Source of the DNA: Roseivirga sp.
GTDB lineage: Bacteria; Bacteroidota; Bacteroidia; Cytophagales; Cyclobacteriaceae
DNA: 64,000 bases
Assembly: GCA_029262895.1 (NCBI GenBank)
Contig: JAJCYM010000081.1
Coordinates: 105,512-169,511 of the forward strand
Reading direction: 5' to 3'
Shown piece after piece: positions 16,087 through 26,600 of this stretch (position 1 is its first letter; every line of letters starts with the position of its first letter). The translations under genes were made by a program, and so were the position numbers. The notes below the pieces were generated by a model. The model was not told the DNA's origin and made no database searches. It was given only the letters and a program-made list of their open reading frames with translations.

Positions 16087-17601
16087 CTATTGTTTACTAG
16101 TGTTCTTCGTAAATGTTTCTTCTCCTTGTTTTAATCGATAAATCACATTCGCCTCCAGGTTGTTGAATGATTGCGTCTGCCCATTTGGCCATTGGATGGT
16201 TAATTCAGAAATTGTTTTAGCTGTACCAACTCCAAAATGCACCTCAAAACTGTTATGACCATAGGCTCCAGTTTGAGCCGATATGTCCCGTAATTGACTG
16301 AGAGACTGACCTTCTGTATTTGTAACAATACGAACCTGAGCGCCAATAGGAATGGCAGACTGTTTCCCGATTAACCTAAGTTTGACCCATCCGCTGTTGT
16401 TGCCGTTATTTGTATAGAATTCATTCTGGTCATTCTCACCAAAGCCATTGGTGACAAACAGATCCAAATCACCGTCATTGTCGAAATCACCGGCAGAACA
16501 TCCCCTTGAGGAATTGGAAGCTTTGCCTATATGGCTGTTATCCAGAACAAACTTACCTGAACCCATATTTTCAAAATAGCTGTTTTCCTGGTTTCCAGAA
16601 TTAGCCACAAATGCGTCTAAGTCACCATCATTATCATAGTCTCCCCAACAAGCTCCCATTGAATTAGTCATGGTTTCCACTATTGGGCCGTCAGTCAGCA
16701 AATTCAATTTGCCATTTCCAACATTCTCATACAGGTAATCAGCCTTGCCCATTGCGTTGGTCACAAATAAATCCAGGTCCAGATCATTGTCGTAATCGAT
16801 CCAACTGGCTCCTATCGAGACGCGCCTTGAATCAAGGCTACGCTCATCCCCGGCAACGTTTTTATTACTTGTGAATATTGAATTATTACCCTCAACATTC
16901 TCAGCCAAAAGCAAATCAGGATAATTATCACCGTTGATATCGGCCCACGCCACACCATGTGAATTGCTGGGTTCAGACGTAAACTTCAAGTTCGACTTTG
17001 AACTAAAGGCACCCTTGCCATCATTCTCAAAAAATATATTTTTCTGATCCTTTGTAGCCAAGAACAAATCAAGATCACCGTCAAGGTCTAGATCCACCCA
17101 ACTACTACCCTGAACAGAGGCCACATGCTGAGACAGCAACGTTTGATGAACACGCATGAACTTATGATCGGCAGTCTGAGTATATAAAAATGAGGGCTCA
17201 CCAAAGTTCCCAACGAACACATCCAACCTCCCATCGTTGTTAAAATCTGCCCAACTCATCGTAAAAGATTGGCCACCATCTTGTACAATGGACCCCGCCT
17301 CCTTACTTGTCAGCTTAAGAAAGCTGCTCCCGTCAATGTTCCGGTAGAGCTCATTGTCATCCCCCATGTTGGCTACAAACAAATCGAGATCACCGTCATT
17401 GTCATAATCAACCCATCCGGTGCCAAAAGACTTCTGATTACCTTGAGTGAGTGGTGGTTTGTCCACCTTTGAAAAGAGTTGGGCGTTCAGCGTGTTGAAA
17501 CAAACTGAGCAACACAGAAAAGCTATAATTACTGTTTTAAGAGTTCTCGTATTCCAAGGCAATTCAGCCAAAATGCCTTTTTGGACAGATGTGATTTTCA
17601 T
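16087..17601 (-). CDS. CRTAC1-like FG-GAP/VCBS repeat protein with ASPIC/UnbV domain
   Basis: A protein of 504 residues from ATG 17601. The open frame extends to 17823, but those 74 residues are not signal-like and overlap the divergent regulator gene. After a signal region ending near TLNAQ it has about seven repeats with Ca-binding loops of the DxDxDGDxD type (DYDNDGDLDLFVAN, DLDLDGDLDLFLA, DFDNDGDLDLFVTN), the integrin-like FG-GAP/VCBS propeller. Residues about 400-490 are the ASPIC/UnbV domain (GWVKLRLIGK, IPIGAQVRI, FGVGTAKTISELTIQWPNG). Probably a secreted surface or binding protein. It is the first gene of an operon with the hydrolase at 15180. Confidence 0.88.
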   Translation of the reverse strand: MKITSVQKGILAELPWNTRTLKTVIIAFLCCSVCFNTLNAQLFSKVDKPPLTQGNQKSFGTGWVDYDNDGDLDLFVANMGDDNELYRNIDGSSFLKLTSKEAGSIVQDGGQSFTMSWADFNNDGRLDVFVGNFGEPSFLYTQTADHKFMRVHQTLLSQHVASVQGSSWVDLDLDGDLDLFLATKDQKNIFFENDGKGAFSSKSNLKFTSEPSNSHGVAWADINGDNYPDLLLAENVEGNNSIFTSNKNVAGDERSLDSRRVSIGASWIDYDNDLDLDLFVTNAMGKADYLYENVGNGKLNLLTDGPIVETMTNSMGACWGDYDNDGDLDAFVANSGNQENSYFENMGSGKFVLDNSHIGKASNSSRGCSAGDFDNDGDLDLFVTNGFGENDQNEFYTNNGNNSGWVKLRLIGKQSAIPIGAQVRIVTNTEGQSLSQLRDISAQTGAYGHNSFEVHFGVGTAKTISELTIQWPNGQTQSFNNLEANVIYRLKQGEETFTKNTSKQ

Positions 17602-17703
17602 TCTTTGAGTTTTTATCAACCAGTTAAGGCCTCCAAAAAGGAGCACAAAACCTGAAGAAACCTGAAGACAGCCATTTAATACTGAAAAACTTTTGGTTCG
17701 AAT

Positions 17704-19833
17704 TTGCAACTGCCGAAATACATAGCCGTCTTTGTTGTAGTGCTTGACGATTCCAAAGGCTTTCTTATTGATGACACCATCCAGGTATATCCTGGCACAA
17801 ACAAAATCGTTTTTCGAAATCACGGTGGTGAGGAGGAATCTTCATCAGTAGAGCCTCGAATTATGAGACTGCTGGTCTTGCTCTCTAGTAAGCCTGGAAC
17901 AACATTTTCGAGGGAGGAATTAATTGAGGAAATATGGGCCAATAAACAAATTGGTGAAGAAGGACTGACTAAGGCGGTGTCCGACTTAAGAAAAGCCCTC
18001 AGAGATGGTTCCAAAATAAAAACGGTTCCGAAACGGGGATATGAATTCCTCGGAAAAATATCTCAGATTCCTGAACCTGAGATACAAATTCGTACAAGTG
18101 CGCTTCACAGAATACCGGCAATGGCCTCCATCGGCATTGCTCTTACAATCGGCATAATTCTATTTCTGGGGCCATTTCAGCCAGAAGAACAAGAAGGTAC
18201 AGTGTATCGTCATGAGTACCTTACAAAAGACAAGGGGCTCCATCTTTCTCCATCGATATCCTCTGACGGAACGCTGGTGGCATATTCTGAAAGGTCCATA
18301 AACGACAAGCGGTTAAAGCTGGTCATAAAATCCCTCGTCACCGGGGCTGTAATATTTGAAACATCAGAGCATTCGGGCGACTACCTGGATCCAGTTTTTT
18401 CGCCAGCAAATGATTTCCTGGCATTTGTAAACAAAAAGTCCGGCTATACCTATTTGAGCCTAATTCCTACTTCTGGTGGCCACATCATAGATATCTATAA
18501 AACAGACCGTCAGGCCAACCCTAAACTCAATTGGTCCCCCGATGGCGAGTCATTGGTCTTTAGTGACAAAGCCACAAATAAGGAAGAGCACGATATTTTC
18601 ATTTTTAATTTGAGCACTCGAGAAGTAGTGCAAATCACAGACAATAATTTTGATGAGATCAATCCGGTCTTCTCTCCCAATGGCCAGTTTCTCGCCTATA
18701 TTCAAAGACCTCCGGGTAGTGGTAAGAATTATATTTCGGTGCATAATTTGAAGACTAGCCGAAATCATGTGCTGAAGCAATTCAAAAATAACCTTTATGA
18801 TATTGACTGGGCGAAGGATGGGGAAAACATTGTTTTTACTTCTACCAATGGCATTGAATCTCACATTCAAAAAATCCACATCTCCTCTTTGCAGGTCTCG
18901 CTGGTTTCAAACCAGAATTTTTATCAACTATCAGTAAACCAAAACGAAGACCGGTTTGTGGCGAGCACTTACAGCGGAGATAATAACATTTGGATGAAAG
19001 GATTGAATAACTTTGAAACGAAGTCCATTCCAATTTTGAATTCGAATCGCTATGAGTTTCTGGCAGAGATTTCTCCTGACCAAACCAAAATCGCCTACGT
19101 CTCAGACCTCTCAGGAAATTCTCAAATTTGGGAATACGATATTGCAACGACCAAGTCAAGACAGTTGACTACGCTTACAGGGAATAACCGATTTGATAGA
19201 ATCAGTTGGTCACCTGATAGCAAAAGCTTGTTAACGGGGCTAGTAAGTAATGACGGCAGCTCGATTATTCATCTTTCCGTTAAAGACGCTGAGGTGGTGC
19301 ATATTGTGCAGGACAATTTTATCAATAGGCTCCCACGCTTTAGCACTTCAGGCAAATCGTTTTTCTTTTTATCGAATCGATCTGGGCATAGCGAAATCTG
19401 GGCATACAAACTCACCGAGGGCAAGTCAAAAAAAGTCAGTGATTTTAAAGAGGACATAGCCTTCGCTCAGATAGACGAGACAAACCATACCATTTATTTT
19501 ACTCAAAAAAACAAGGAAGGCATCTGGAAGTCCTCCTTTGATGGAAAAGAAATGACCAAACTACTTTGCCAGGTAGCCATCAGAGATTTTAAGAGTTGGC
19601 AATTATTTGCTGAGGGTATTTATTTCATCGATCGAAGCCTGGACAGTCCGACTATCTCCTTTTTAAATTTTGAAACCAACTTAGCCGAAGTCACGCTATC
19701 ATTACCTCCCAGTAACAGAAGCTATAACAGCACCATGTCGGTGGCCAGGGACAGGAGCTTTATCGTTTTCAACCAGATTGATCATTTTCAATCTGACATA
19801 GTGCTACTCCAACCAGAGGTATCATCAGATTAA
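17704..19833 (+). CDS. Transmembrane winged-helix regulator with periplasmic TolB-like propeller
   Basis: A 709-residue protein. Residues about 20-118 are a ToxR/CadC-type winged helix (EPRIMRLLVLLSSKPG, GEEGLTKAVSDLRKAL, VPKRGYEF), residues 139-157 one transmembrane helix, and residues about 165-700 a propeller of PD40/WD40-like TolB repeats such as SISSDGTLVAYSE, NWSPDGESLVFSD and VFSPNGQFLAYIQ. This is a one-component membrane sensor-regulator. No ATG is available near the N-terminus: TTG 17704 or GTG 17740 are the candidates. It is divergent from the CRTAC1-like/hydrolase operon, which is the natural candidate target. Ligand unknown. Confidence 0.87.
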   Translation: MQLPKYIAVFVVVLDDSKGFLIDDTIQVYPGTNKIVFRNHGGEEESSSVEPRIMRLLVLLSSKPGTTFSREELIEEIWANKQIGEEGLTKAVSDLRKALRDGSKIKTVPKRGYEFLGKISQIPEPEIQIRTSALHRIPAMASIGIALTIGIILFLGPFQPEEQEGTVYRHEYLTKDKGLHLSPSISSDGTLVAYSERSINDKRLKLVIKSLVTGAVIFETSEHSGDYLDPVFSPANDFLAFVNKKSGYTYLSLIPTSGGHIIDIYKTDRQANPKLNWSPDGESLVFSDKATNKEEHDIFIFNLSTREVVQITDNNFDEINPVFSPNGQFLAYIQRPPGSGKNYISVHNLKTSRNHVLKQFKNNLYDIDWAKDGENIVFTSTNGIESHIQKIHISSLQVSLVSNQNFYQLSVNQNEDRFVASTYSGDNNIWMKGLNNFETKSIPILNSNRYEFLAEISPDQTKIAYVSDLSGNSQIWEYDIATTKSRQLTTLTGNNRFDRISWSPDSKSLLTGLVSNDGSSIIHLSVKDAEVVHIVQDNFINRLPRFSTSGKSFFFLSNRSGHSEIWAYKLTEGKSKKVSDFKEDIAFAQIDETNHTIYFTQKNKEGIWKSSFDGKEMTKLLCQVAIRDFKSWQLFAEGIYFIDRSLDSPTISFLNFETNLAEVTLSLPPSNRSYNSTMSVARDRSFIVFNQIDHFQSDIVLLQPEVSSD

Positions 19834-19870
19834 ATGAAATAAGGGATTAACAAGGGAATGATTTAAAGGT

Positions 19871-21565
19871 CTAGCGGGACAGGCCGTTAATCGTTTGACC
19901 GAGCATTTGCACTAGTTGTTCTGCTCCAATTCGTTTGGCTTGGACCTTATAATTTTGGAGCAATGATATTGCTTTCTCGTTCTGACCCTCACTACTTAGT
20001 ATCCTACTCTGTGTTTTTGCAACGATGCACCTGGTCTCAAAAGCGATATAGTCACTTCTGGGCGTCTCAAAAACCCGAACCTGTTCTTTTGCTTTGGCAA
20101 TCTCGCCTGTTTCAAAATAGAACGAAGCCAAAAGAGCCCGACCATGCATTTCGAAAAACACCTCGCTTGTGGACAAGAATTTTATAGCACTTTCAAGTCT
20201 TTGAATCGCCTCTGTACCCTTGCCTGCAACCCACAAGTAATTGGCGTAATACACATCAAAGACATAGGCATCCCTGTCTTCTTCACTGCCTCGCTGCTTC
20301 AGGCCCTCGTCATAATATGGGCCCGCTTCAGCAACCCTCTCAAGCGCAAGTAGTGTCTCACCATATTGAAATGCAGCTTCGATAATTGCATGCCTGTCCA
20401 TCTCTGCTCTTGCCTGAGCCAAAGATTTCTTGGCCTGTTCCTCAGAAAGCGCGTATTCTGCCTTCAATCTATACAGCCAATTCAGGTTCATTAAGGTATA
20501 CCACCTACCCTCATTGGCCGCTTGCCTAGCATAGGTGTCATTCGCAATGTGCATCATCTTTGTTAAGCTATCCAGATGGGTTATGCCTGCAATTGTCCCA
20601 TCATAGCCCAGGTTATTATAGGCATCGGCCTTAGCGGTTTCATCATTCAGGAAACTAACAAGTTCAGCCTGCCTATGCTCATGTTTGAGTATGGTTGAAA
20701 ACTGTGTGCCCAAACTGAAATAAGACCAGCTTATGATGTTGTTGTTTTTGTACTCGAACCAACGGTTTCCAAGCATTCTGGCTAGTGAAGATCCTCTCTC
20801 AGCCAATTTCAATGCCTCATCAAACTTGCCCTGAATCGCTCTGATTCTACTCATAAGGTATAAACTAGCAGCCCGTACTTTGTTATGATTAATCTCCGCG
20901 CTCAAATCCTGTGCCTGCGAGAAAAAGTCAAAAGCTTGATCCCGATCTTGTCTAGCCAGGTGAACCTCTCCCATCTCAAAAGTCTTTTCAATGAGCAGAT
21001 AAGGGTTCGTGGCAGCAACTGTTATAGACTCCAAAACATCCATAGCCTGTTCCAGTTGATTAGCCTTTCTCAAAGCCTGACTCCGCAAAACCTTAAAAAC
21101 CGGTTGGTCCGGATTACCAATTTGATTAAGCAGATTCTCAACTCTCTTAAGGCTCTGCGCACCATCCAGGTTGCTCAAAACAATCGCCTCAATCTCCTTT
21201 CTGATGCTTTGAAGGTTCTTTCCATCAGGGGCTAACTCATTATAGGTCGATGCGGCCAAAGACCATTTTCCTTCGGCAAATAAGAGATGAGCTCTAAAAA
21301 GTGCTTTTTGATCGTCTGCCGCGTTTTTGAGGGCTAAACCAGCATAATGTCTTTCCTTGGCTTCATCTCCAATCAGGTGCCAGGCATCACTTATATAGCC
21401 GAGTGTTTCACTTTCAAGCTGTGCTTCACTTTGATCATCCAAAAGAAGCAGTGCCTGAGGACCATCTGATTCTAACAATGCCTTCAGTACTTCGCTATTG
21501 GATTGCGCCATCGCGATACAGGCACTGAGAGAAAATGTGATTAACGTTAAACCAATTTTGACCAT
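19871..21565 (-). CDS. Secreted tetratricopeptide-repeat protein
   Basis: A protein of 564 residues with signal peptide MVKIGLTLITFSLSACIAMAQ. Most of the rest is helical and fits TPR units, for example ALLFAEGKWSLAASTYNEL, AASLYLMSRIRAIQGKFDEAL, ARAEMDRHAIIEAAFQYGETL and NYLWVAGKGTEAIQRLE. TPR domains mediate protein contacts; no catalytic domain is seen. Its start codon is 11 bp from a palindromic element (21577-21624). The gene lies downstream of the AraC regulator at 21692-22687 on the same strand. The role is unknown. Confidence 0.8.
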   Translation of the reverse strand: MVKIGLTLITFSLSACIAMAQSNSEVLKALLESDGPQALLLLDDQSEAQLESETLGYISDAWHLIGDEAKERHYAGLALKNAADDQKALFRAHLLFAEGKWSLAASTYNELAPDGKNLQSIRKEIEAIVLSNLDGAQSLKRVENLLNQIGNPDQPVFKVLRSQALRKANQLEQAMDVLESITVAATNPYLLIEKTFEMGEVHLARQDRDQAFDFFSQAQDLSAEINHNKVRAASLYLMSRIRAIQGKFDEALKLAERGSSLARMLGNRWFEYKNNNIISWSYFSLGTQFSTILKHEHRQAELVSFLNDETAKADAYNNLGYDGTIAGITHLDSLTKMMHIANDTYARQAANEGRWYTLMNLNWLYRLKAEYALSEEQAKKSLAQARAEMDRHAIIEAAFQYGETLLALERVAEAGPYYDEGLKQRGSEEDRDAYVFDVYYANYLWVAGKGTEAIQRLESAIKFLSTSEVFFEMHGRALLASFYFETGEIAKAKEQVRVFETPRSDYIAFETRCIVAKTQSRILSSEGQNEKAISLLQNYKVQAKRIGAEQLVQMLGQTINGLSR

Positions 21566-21576
21566 TCTATTTCAAG

Positions 21577-21624
21577 TTTAATTCGGATAATGGAATAGAA
21601 AGTCTATTGCATTATCTGGGTTTA
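21577..21624. repeat. Palindromic element, copy B
   Basis: Left arm aattcggataatggaatag and right arm ctattgcattatctgggtt are near reverse complements around a short aaagt centre. Copies A (1600-1640) and C (36697-36869) share the arms. All three lie just upstream of minus-strand start codons, here 11 bp from the TPR gene start. Confidence 0.6.
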
Positions 21625-21691
21625 AATTTCAGACTTGAAAGTAGTGCCCTTCAATTCGGTAGAGGTCTTGATTCACAAATGAGGATAAGAT

Positions 21692-22687
21692 TTATTGATA
21701 TCTCTCCTTTCGGAATTGTCCTGGAGTCATTCCCGTAAACTTCTTAAAACTTGCATAGAAGGCGGAAGGCGTGGCAAAACCACTGTCATAAGCCATGGCT
21801 TCGATGCTTATGTCTTTCTTGTCGGGGTCACAAAGCTGATGTTTCATATCAGCAACTCTGTACTCGTTGATTAGCTCAGGAAGAGATTTTTGAAAATTTT
21901 CGTTGATCGTTTGAGAAACAAGGTATGGCCTCACTCCAAGACGTTCAGCAATCGTGTTTAATGTAAGATCAAATTGGCGATAAACATGCTCCTCCTCAAA
22001 TAAGATTCGAATGGATTCTGCAATTTGGCTAACCGCAATGGAAACATTCTTCCTTCTCTTACCAAACAGTACCTTCTGTCGTTTAATGGCCCAAAAGGCC
22101 AGCACATAGAGCACTACCGCAGCGGTGGTTGTGGCTACAAAATAAGATAGAAACGAATCCAGGGTAAGCTGAATAAAGAAAGCCAGCCAAATCAAGGCAA
22201 TCCCTATAATTAGGTTTATCAACCACCTTCTGTTCGCCAACAACCCTGTTTCTACTTTTTTCCTCACTGTATGGACCAGAGAGATCGCAATGTAGACTAA
22301 CATTTGAGCAGCTATAAACTGATAGAAGGAATACAATGTGTACTCTCCCACAAATGGCATTGTCAAAATCAAAAAGAGAGCTGGTACAAAGTGAATCAAA
22401 TCCCTCATGTCTTGCTCCTTACCAGATTCGAAGCGGATGTACAGAAAGAGTAAGGGACCTATTGCTGACATACCAACTAAGCCCATAGCCGGAAAAATAT
22501 TAGAGGCTTCCGGAAAAGCGACAGCTATGACGGATTTACCTATCCTTAACGCCAGGGCAAATAACAACAAGGCCAGAAACAGATTGGAACGCGAATTCTT
22601 TTTGACGGACAGTAAATAAGACCCAAAGAAGAGGCTATTGCCAATGGCGATGGCACTTACTGCGGAAATCATAGAAACGTAACTCAT
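21692..22687 (-). CDS. AraC-family regulator with membrane N-terminus
   Basis: A protein of 331 residues. Residues about 1-205 hold six or seven hydrophobic helices (for example 5-26, 35-53, 92-112 and 156-178). Residues about 225-330 are the AraC DNA-binding domain, with LNTIAERLGVRPYLVSQTINENF as first helix-turn-helix and AYDSGFATPSAFYASFKKFTG before the TPGQFR ending. It is an architectural relative of the products of 1692-2846 and 52480-53631. It probably senses something at the membrane and controls nearby exported-protein genes (inference). It lies between the cyclase gene and the TPR gene on the same strand. Confidence 0.88.
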   Translation of the reverse strand: MSYVSMISAVSAIAIGNSLFFGSYLLSVKKNSRSNLFLALLLFALALRIGKSVIAVAFPEASNIFPAMGLVGMSAIGPLLFLYIRFESGKEQDMRDLIHFVPALFLILTMPFVGEYTLYSFYQFIAAQMLVYIAISLVHTVRKKVETGLLANRRWLINLIIGIALIWLAFFIQLTLDSFLSYFVATTTAAVVLYVLAFWAIKRQKVLFGKRRKNVSIAVSQIAESIRILFEEEHVYRQFDLTLNTIAERLGVRPYLVSQTINENFQKSLPELINEYRVADMKHQLCDPDKKDISIEAMAYDSGFATPSAFYASFKKFTGMTPGQFRKERYQ

Positions 22688-22717
22688 TTATCCAAAAATC
22701 AAATTAGTTGATTTCAA

Positions 22718-23512
22718 TTATGGTATCAATGCGAAAATTCTCACCTGCCCTCCTGAGCCCCCTTCAATCTTAATAGGAGCGACAATTAAATAAGCTCCTG
22801 CCTCGGGTACTGTGTGCAAGTTGGCAACATTCTCCAGATGGTATTTACCAGCTCCATTGGTAATCCCGTGCGCTTCAAAGCCTGATGACAAACCATAGTC
22901 GATACTCAGGTTGTCGATGCCAATGCCTTTTATGTTACGTTCATTGACCAAAAAAGTGTTCACTTCAACAGAAAAACCTGGAAAATGCATTTTACCATCT
23001 TCATCCTGATTTCTGTAAGCCGCCATATCTCCCCACTTTTCACTCCAGCCAGTTGACATAAGCACCACCGCTCCTTCAGGAAGTTCACCATGCTTGCTCT
23101 CCCAATTTTTGATGTCCTGAACGGAAAGTCTATAATCGGAATCTGCCTCACACTGCTTCCGAACATCAATCACTGCCAAAGGAGCGAAAAAGTCCTTAGT
23201 GTCAATCTCATCCACAGAAGCTGTGTTATCAGCAAAATGTATCGGAGCATCCAGGTGTGTGCCATAATGCTCCACTGTACTATAAGACCCAAGAGAAGAA
23301 GCCCCACTAGGCTGTCTGGCAATAGCATTATAGCTAAAGGGATTTTTATCATTGCCACTCGGCCAAAACGGACTGGAATCATTTATAGAATGAGTGAGGT
23401 CTATGATCTCTAACTCTCCATTAAAGAGTTGAGCGAGTTTGTCTGGTGGTTGTACGTTTGAGTTGCAAGCTGCAAAGAGCAAAACCAAGCCAATGGAATA
23501 AAGAGCTTTCAT
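22718..23512 (-). CDS. Cyclase-family (kynurenine formamidase-like) lipoprotein
   Basis: A protein of 264 residues starting MKALYSIGLVLLFAACNSN, a signal peptide with lipobox FAAC, so a lipoprotein. The metal site motif HYGTHLDAPIHF fits the HxGTHxDxPxHF signature of the cyclase family (kynurenine formamidase, isatin hydrolase and relatives), which bind a divalent metal and hydrolyse amide or ring bonds. A second conserved segment, GIGIDNLSID, near residue 195-205 also fits. Because it is exported, a role in cytoplasmic tryptophan degradation is unlikely; the substrate is open. It is located 30 bp upstream of the AraC gene on the same strand. Confidence 0.88.
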   Translation of the reverse strand: MKALYSIGLVLLFAACNSNVQPPDKLAQLFNGELEIIDLTHSINDSSPFWPSGNDKNPFSYNAIARQPSGASSLGSYSTVEHYGTHLDAPIHFADNTASVDEIDTKDFFAPLAVIDVRKQCEADSDYRLSVQDIKNWESKHGELPEGAVVLMSTGWSEKWGDMAAYRNQDEDGKMHFPGFSVEVNTFLVNERNIKGIGIDNLSIDYGLSSGFEAHGITNGAGKYHLENVANLHTVPEAGAYLIVAPIKIEGGSGGQVRIFALIP

Positions 23513-23666
23513 CTTACCAATTTACATTCAAAAACTTTAAGACAATCACAGGTTCGATTAATCAGAGATTTCAATATTTCGAACAGCTGTACACCACCTT
23601 TTGACGATGCAGGTTTTTTATTTCGCCCTCAAGGATTTAATTTGATTCAAACTTTAACCACCGACC

Positions 23667-26600
23667 ATGAAAAATACCTCTGCCTTGCTAATTGCTTTCA
23701 TATTGTTTTTCAGCCTTAACCAAACCGAAGCTCAAAGACGAAGAAGATCCGAGCCAGTGCCTGAACCGGCCAAGGCAATGGAACCATCCGTTTTCAAAGG
23801 ACTCGAACTTAGAAATATCGGGCCTGGTTTTATGTCAGGACGGATTGCGGATATCGCCATCCACCCAGAAAATGAGAATATCAGGTACGTAGCCGTGGCT
23901 TCCGGAGGTGTTTGGAAGTCGGTCAACGCAGGTGTTACTTGGGATCCCATCTTCGACAATGAGGGCTCCTACTCTACTGGCTGCGTCACCATTGACCCCA
24001 ACAACCCTCACGTGGTCTGGGTTGGTACTGGTGAAAATGATGGTGGCAGACATATTGGATTTGGAGATGGTATCTATAAAAGTGAAGACGGAGGTAAGAG
24101 TTGGAAAAATATGGGGCTCAAAAACTCAGAGCACTTATCCAAGATCATTGTTCATCCTGACAATTCAGATGTTATTTATGTCGCCTCCCAAGGCCCACTT
24201 TGGAGCAAAGGAGGAGAACGCGGTTTTTATAAGTCTACAGACGGTGGCCAAACCTGGACAAAAACATTGGGTGATGAGGAATGGAATGGTGTCACTGACA
24301 TTGTGGTCGATCCAAGGGATGCGAATAGAATTTATGCAGCCACCTGGGAAAGGCACAGAACAGTAGCAGCATACATGGGTGGCGGTCCTAAAACAGCCAT
24401 TTATCGCAGCGATGATGCTGGAGATACCTGGACCAAGCTCTCCAGTGGCTTGCCTCAGGGCAAAATGGGTAAAATAGGTCTGGCCATCTCCTACCAGCAG
24501 CCTGATATTGTATATGCAGCCATAGAACTTGAAAGAAGAACGGGTGGACTTTATAAATCTACTGATCGTGGTGCCACATGGTCCAAGCAATCCAATGCAG
24601 TTTCGGGGGCAACAGGCCCTCATTACTATCAAGAGCTGTACTCCTCTCCTCACCACTTTGACTGGCTTTATCTTATGGATACTGATGTGCAGATTTCAAA
24701 AGATGGCGGTAAGACCTTTACCAGACTAAATACTGAGCATCGCCATGTAGACAATCATGCCCTGGCCTTTAAGAAAAGTGATCCTGATTACTTAATGATC
24801 GGCACCGATGGTGGTGTGTACGAAAGTTTTGACCTGGGAGCGCAATGGCGTTATTTCCCGAATATCCCCATCACACAATTCTACAAGGTCGCGGTTGATG
24901 ATGCAGCACCCTTCTACAATATTTATGGAGGTACTCAGGACAATAGCACCCAGGGAGGGCCTTCCAGGACTGATAATGTACAAGGAATTCAAAATTCAGA
25001 TTGGAGGGTTGTGCTAAATTGGGACGGTCACCAGCCTGCCACCGAACCAGGAAATCCGGATATTATCTATGCAGAACGTCAACAGGGTGCCCTATCCAGA
25101 ATTGATATGACTACTGGTGAAGCCATAGACATTCAGCCTCAGCCTGGTGCTGATGAAGATTATGAACGCTTTAATTGGGATGCTCCTATTCTCGTGAGTC
25201 CTCATAAAGCCACAAGGCTATACTTTGCTTCACAGAGAGTTTGGGTGTCTGAAAACCGGGGAGACAGTTGGAAGACCATCTCCGGAGATTTGACCCGAAA
25301 TGAAGAGCGACTGGAGTTACCGATTATGGGCGGAAAGCAGAGTTGGGATTCTCCCTGGGACGTTGTGGCCATGTCAAATTACAACACCATTACCTCCCTT
25401 GCCGAATCTCCCGTGCAAGAAGGTTTGGTTTATGCCGGAACAGATGATGGGCTGGTTCAGGTAACCGATAATGGTGGTGCAAATTGGAGGAGTATTGAAG
25501 TGGGAACAATGCCGGGAGTTCCTGCTACAGCCTTTGTCAATGATATCAAAGCCGATCTCTTTGATGCCAATACTGTTTATGTGGTTTTGGACAATCATAA
25601 GTATGGTGATTACGCTCCTTACTTAATGAAAAGTACCGATCGTGGTGTGACCTGGCAATCCATCAAAGGCAATATTCCCGATCGCACGATGCTGTGGCGT
25701 ATTGTTCAAGATCATGTCAAACCAGAACTAATGTTCCTGGCCTCAGAGTGGGGCGTTTATTTCACCGTTGATGCAGGCGCACAATGGACAAAACTTGAAG
25801 GCGGGGTTCCAAACATTTCTTTTAGAGACCTGGCCATACAACGAAGAGAAAACGACCTTGTCGCTGCTTCCTTTGGTCGTGGATTCTTTATTCTGGATGA
25901 TTATTCAGCTTTAAGGAATGTTTCAGAGGATCAGTTAACGCAGGAGGCCACCTTATTCACACCCAGAAAAGGACTTTGGTATGTTCCTCGTTCTCATGTG
26001 GATTTTGATACGCAAAAGGGATCTATGGGCGCACAACATTATGTCGCACCCAATCCTGATTTTGGTATCACTTTCACTTACTATTTGAAAGATGGCCTTA
26101 AGTCGAAAAAAGAAACCAGGCAAGCGGCTGAAAAGCCTCTAATAGAAAGTGGCCAGGATGTACCCTTCCCTGGCTGGGAGGCCGTAGAGGCCGAGGCTTA
26201 TGAACAAGGCCCAAAAGTTTGGATCGCCATCAAGGGATCAGACGGAAAGGTGATACGAAGAGTGGCTGGCGCTAGCGGCAAAGGATTTCATCGTACAGCC
26301 TGGGACCTGAAATACCCGGCTCCGGGAGCCATTACACTTGACAATCCCAATACTGGCTTTTCCGGTCTAATGGTAGCTCCAGGCACCTATTCAGCGACAC
26401 TTTATAAAGAGGTTGATGGTACTGTAACACAACTTGATGACCCCGTGAACTTTCAGGTGGAACAAATGAGGCAAGGTGCATTGGCAGGTTCCAGTCCTGC
26501 AGAAACAGCAGCATTTTGGAGAGCCTATGAGAGCACTTCCAAAAGTGTTGCCAATTTTGGCTTGAGCCTAAGCAATGCCATAAAGAAGTCCGAGGCTATG

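Noticed and set aside
17602..17823. A longer start of the CRTAC1-like gene
   Set aside because: The added residues are not a signal peptide and overlap the start of the divergent regulator.
24165..24656. Long open frame opposite the Asp-box gene
   Set aside because: It is fully inside a clear coding sequence on the other strand and has the composition of a shadow frame.
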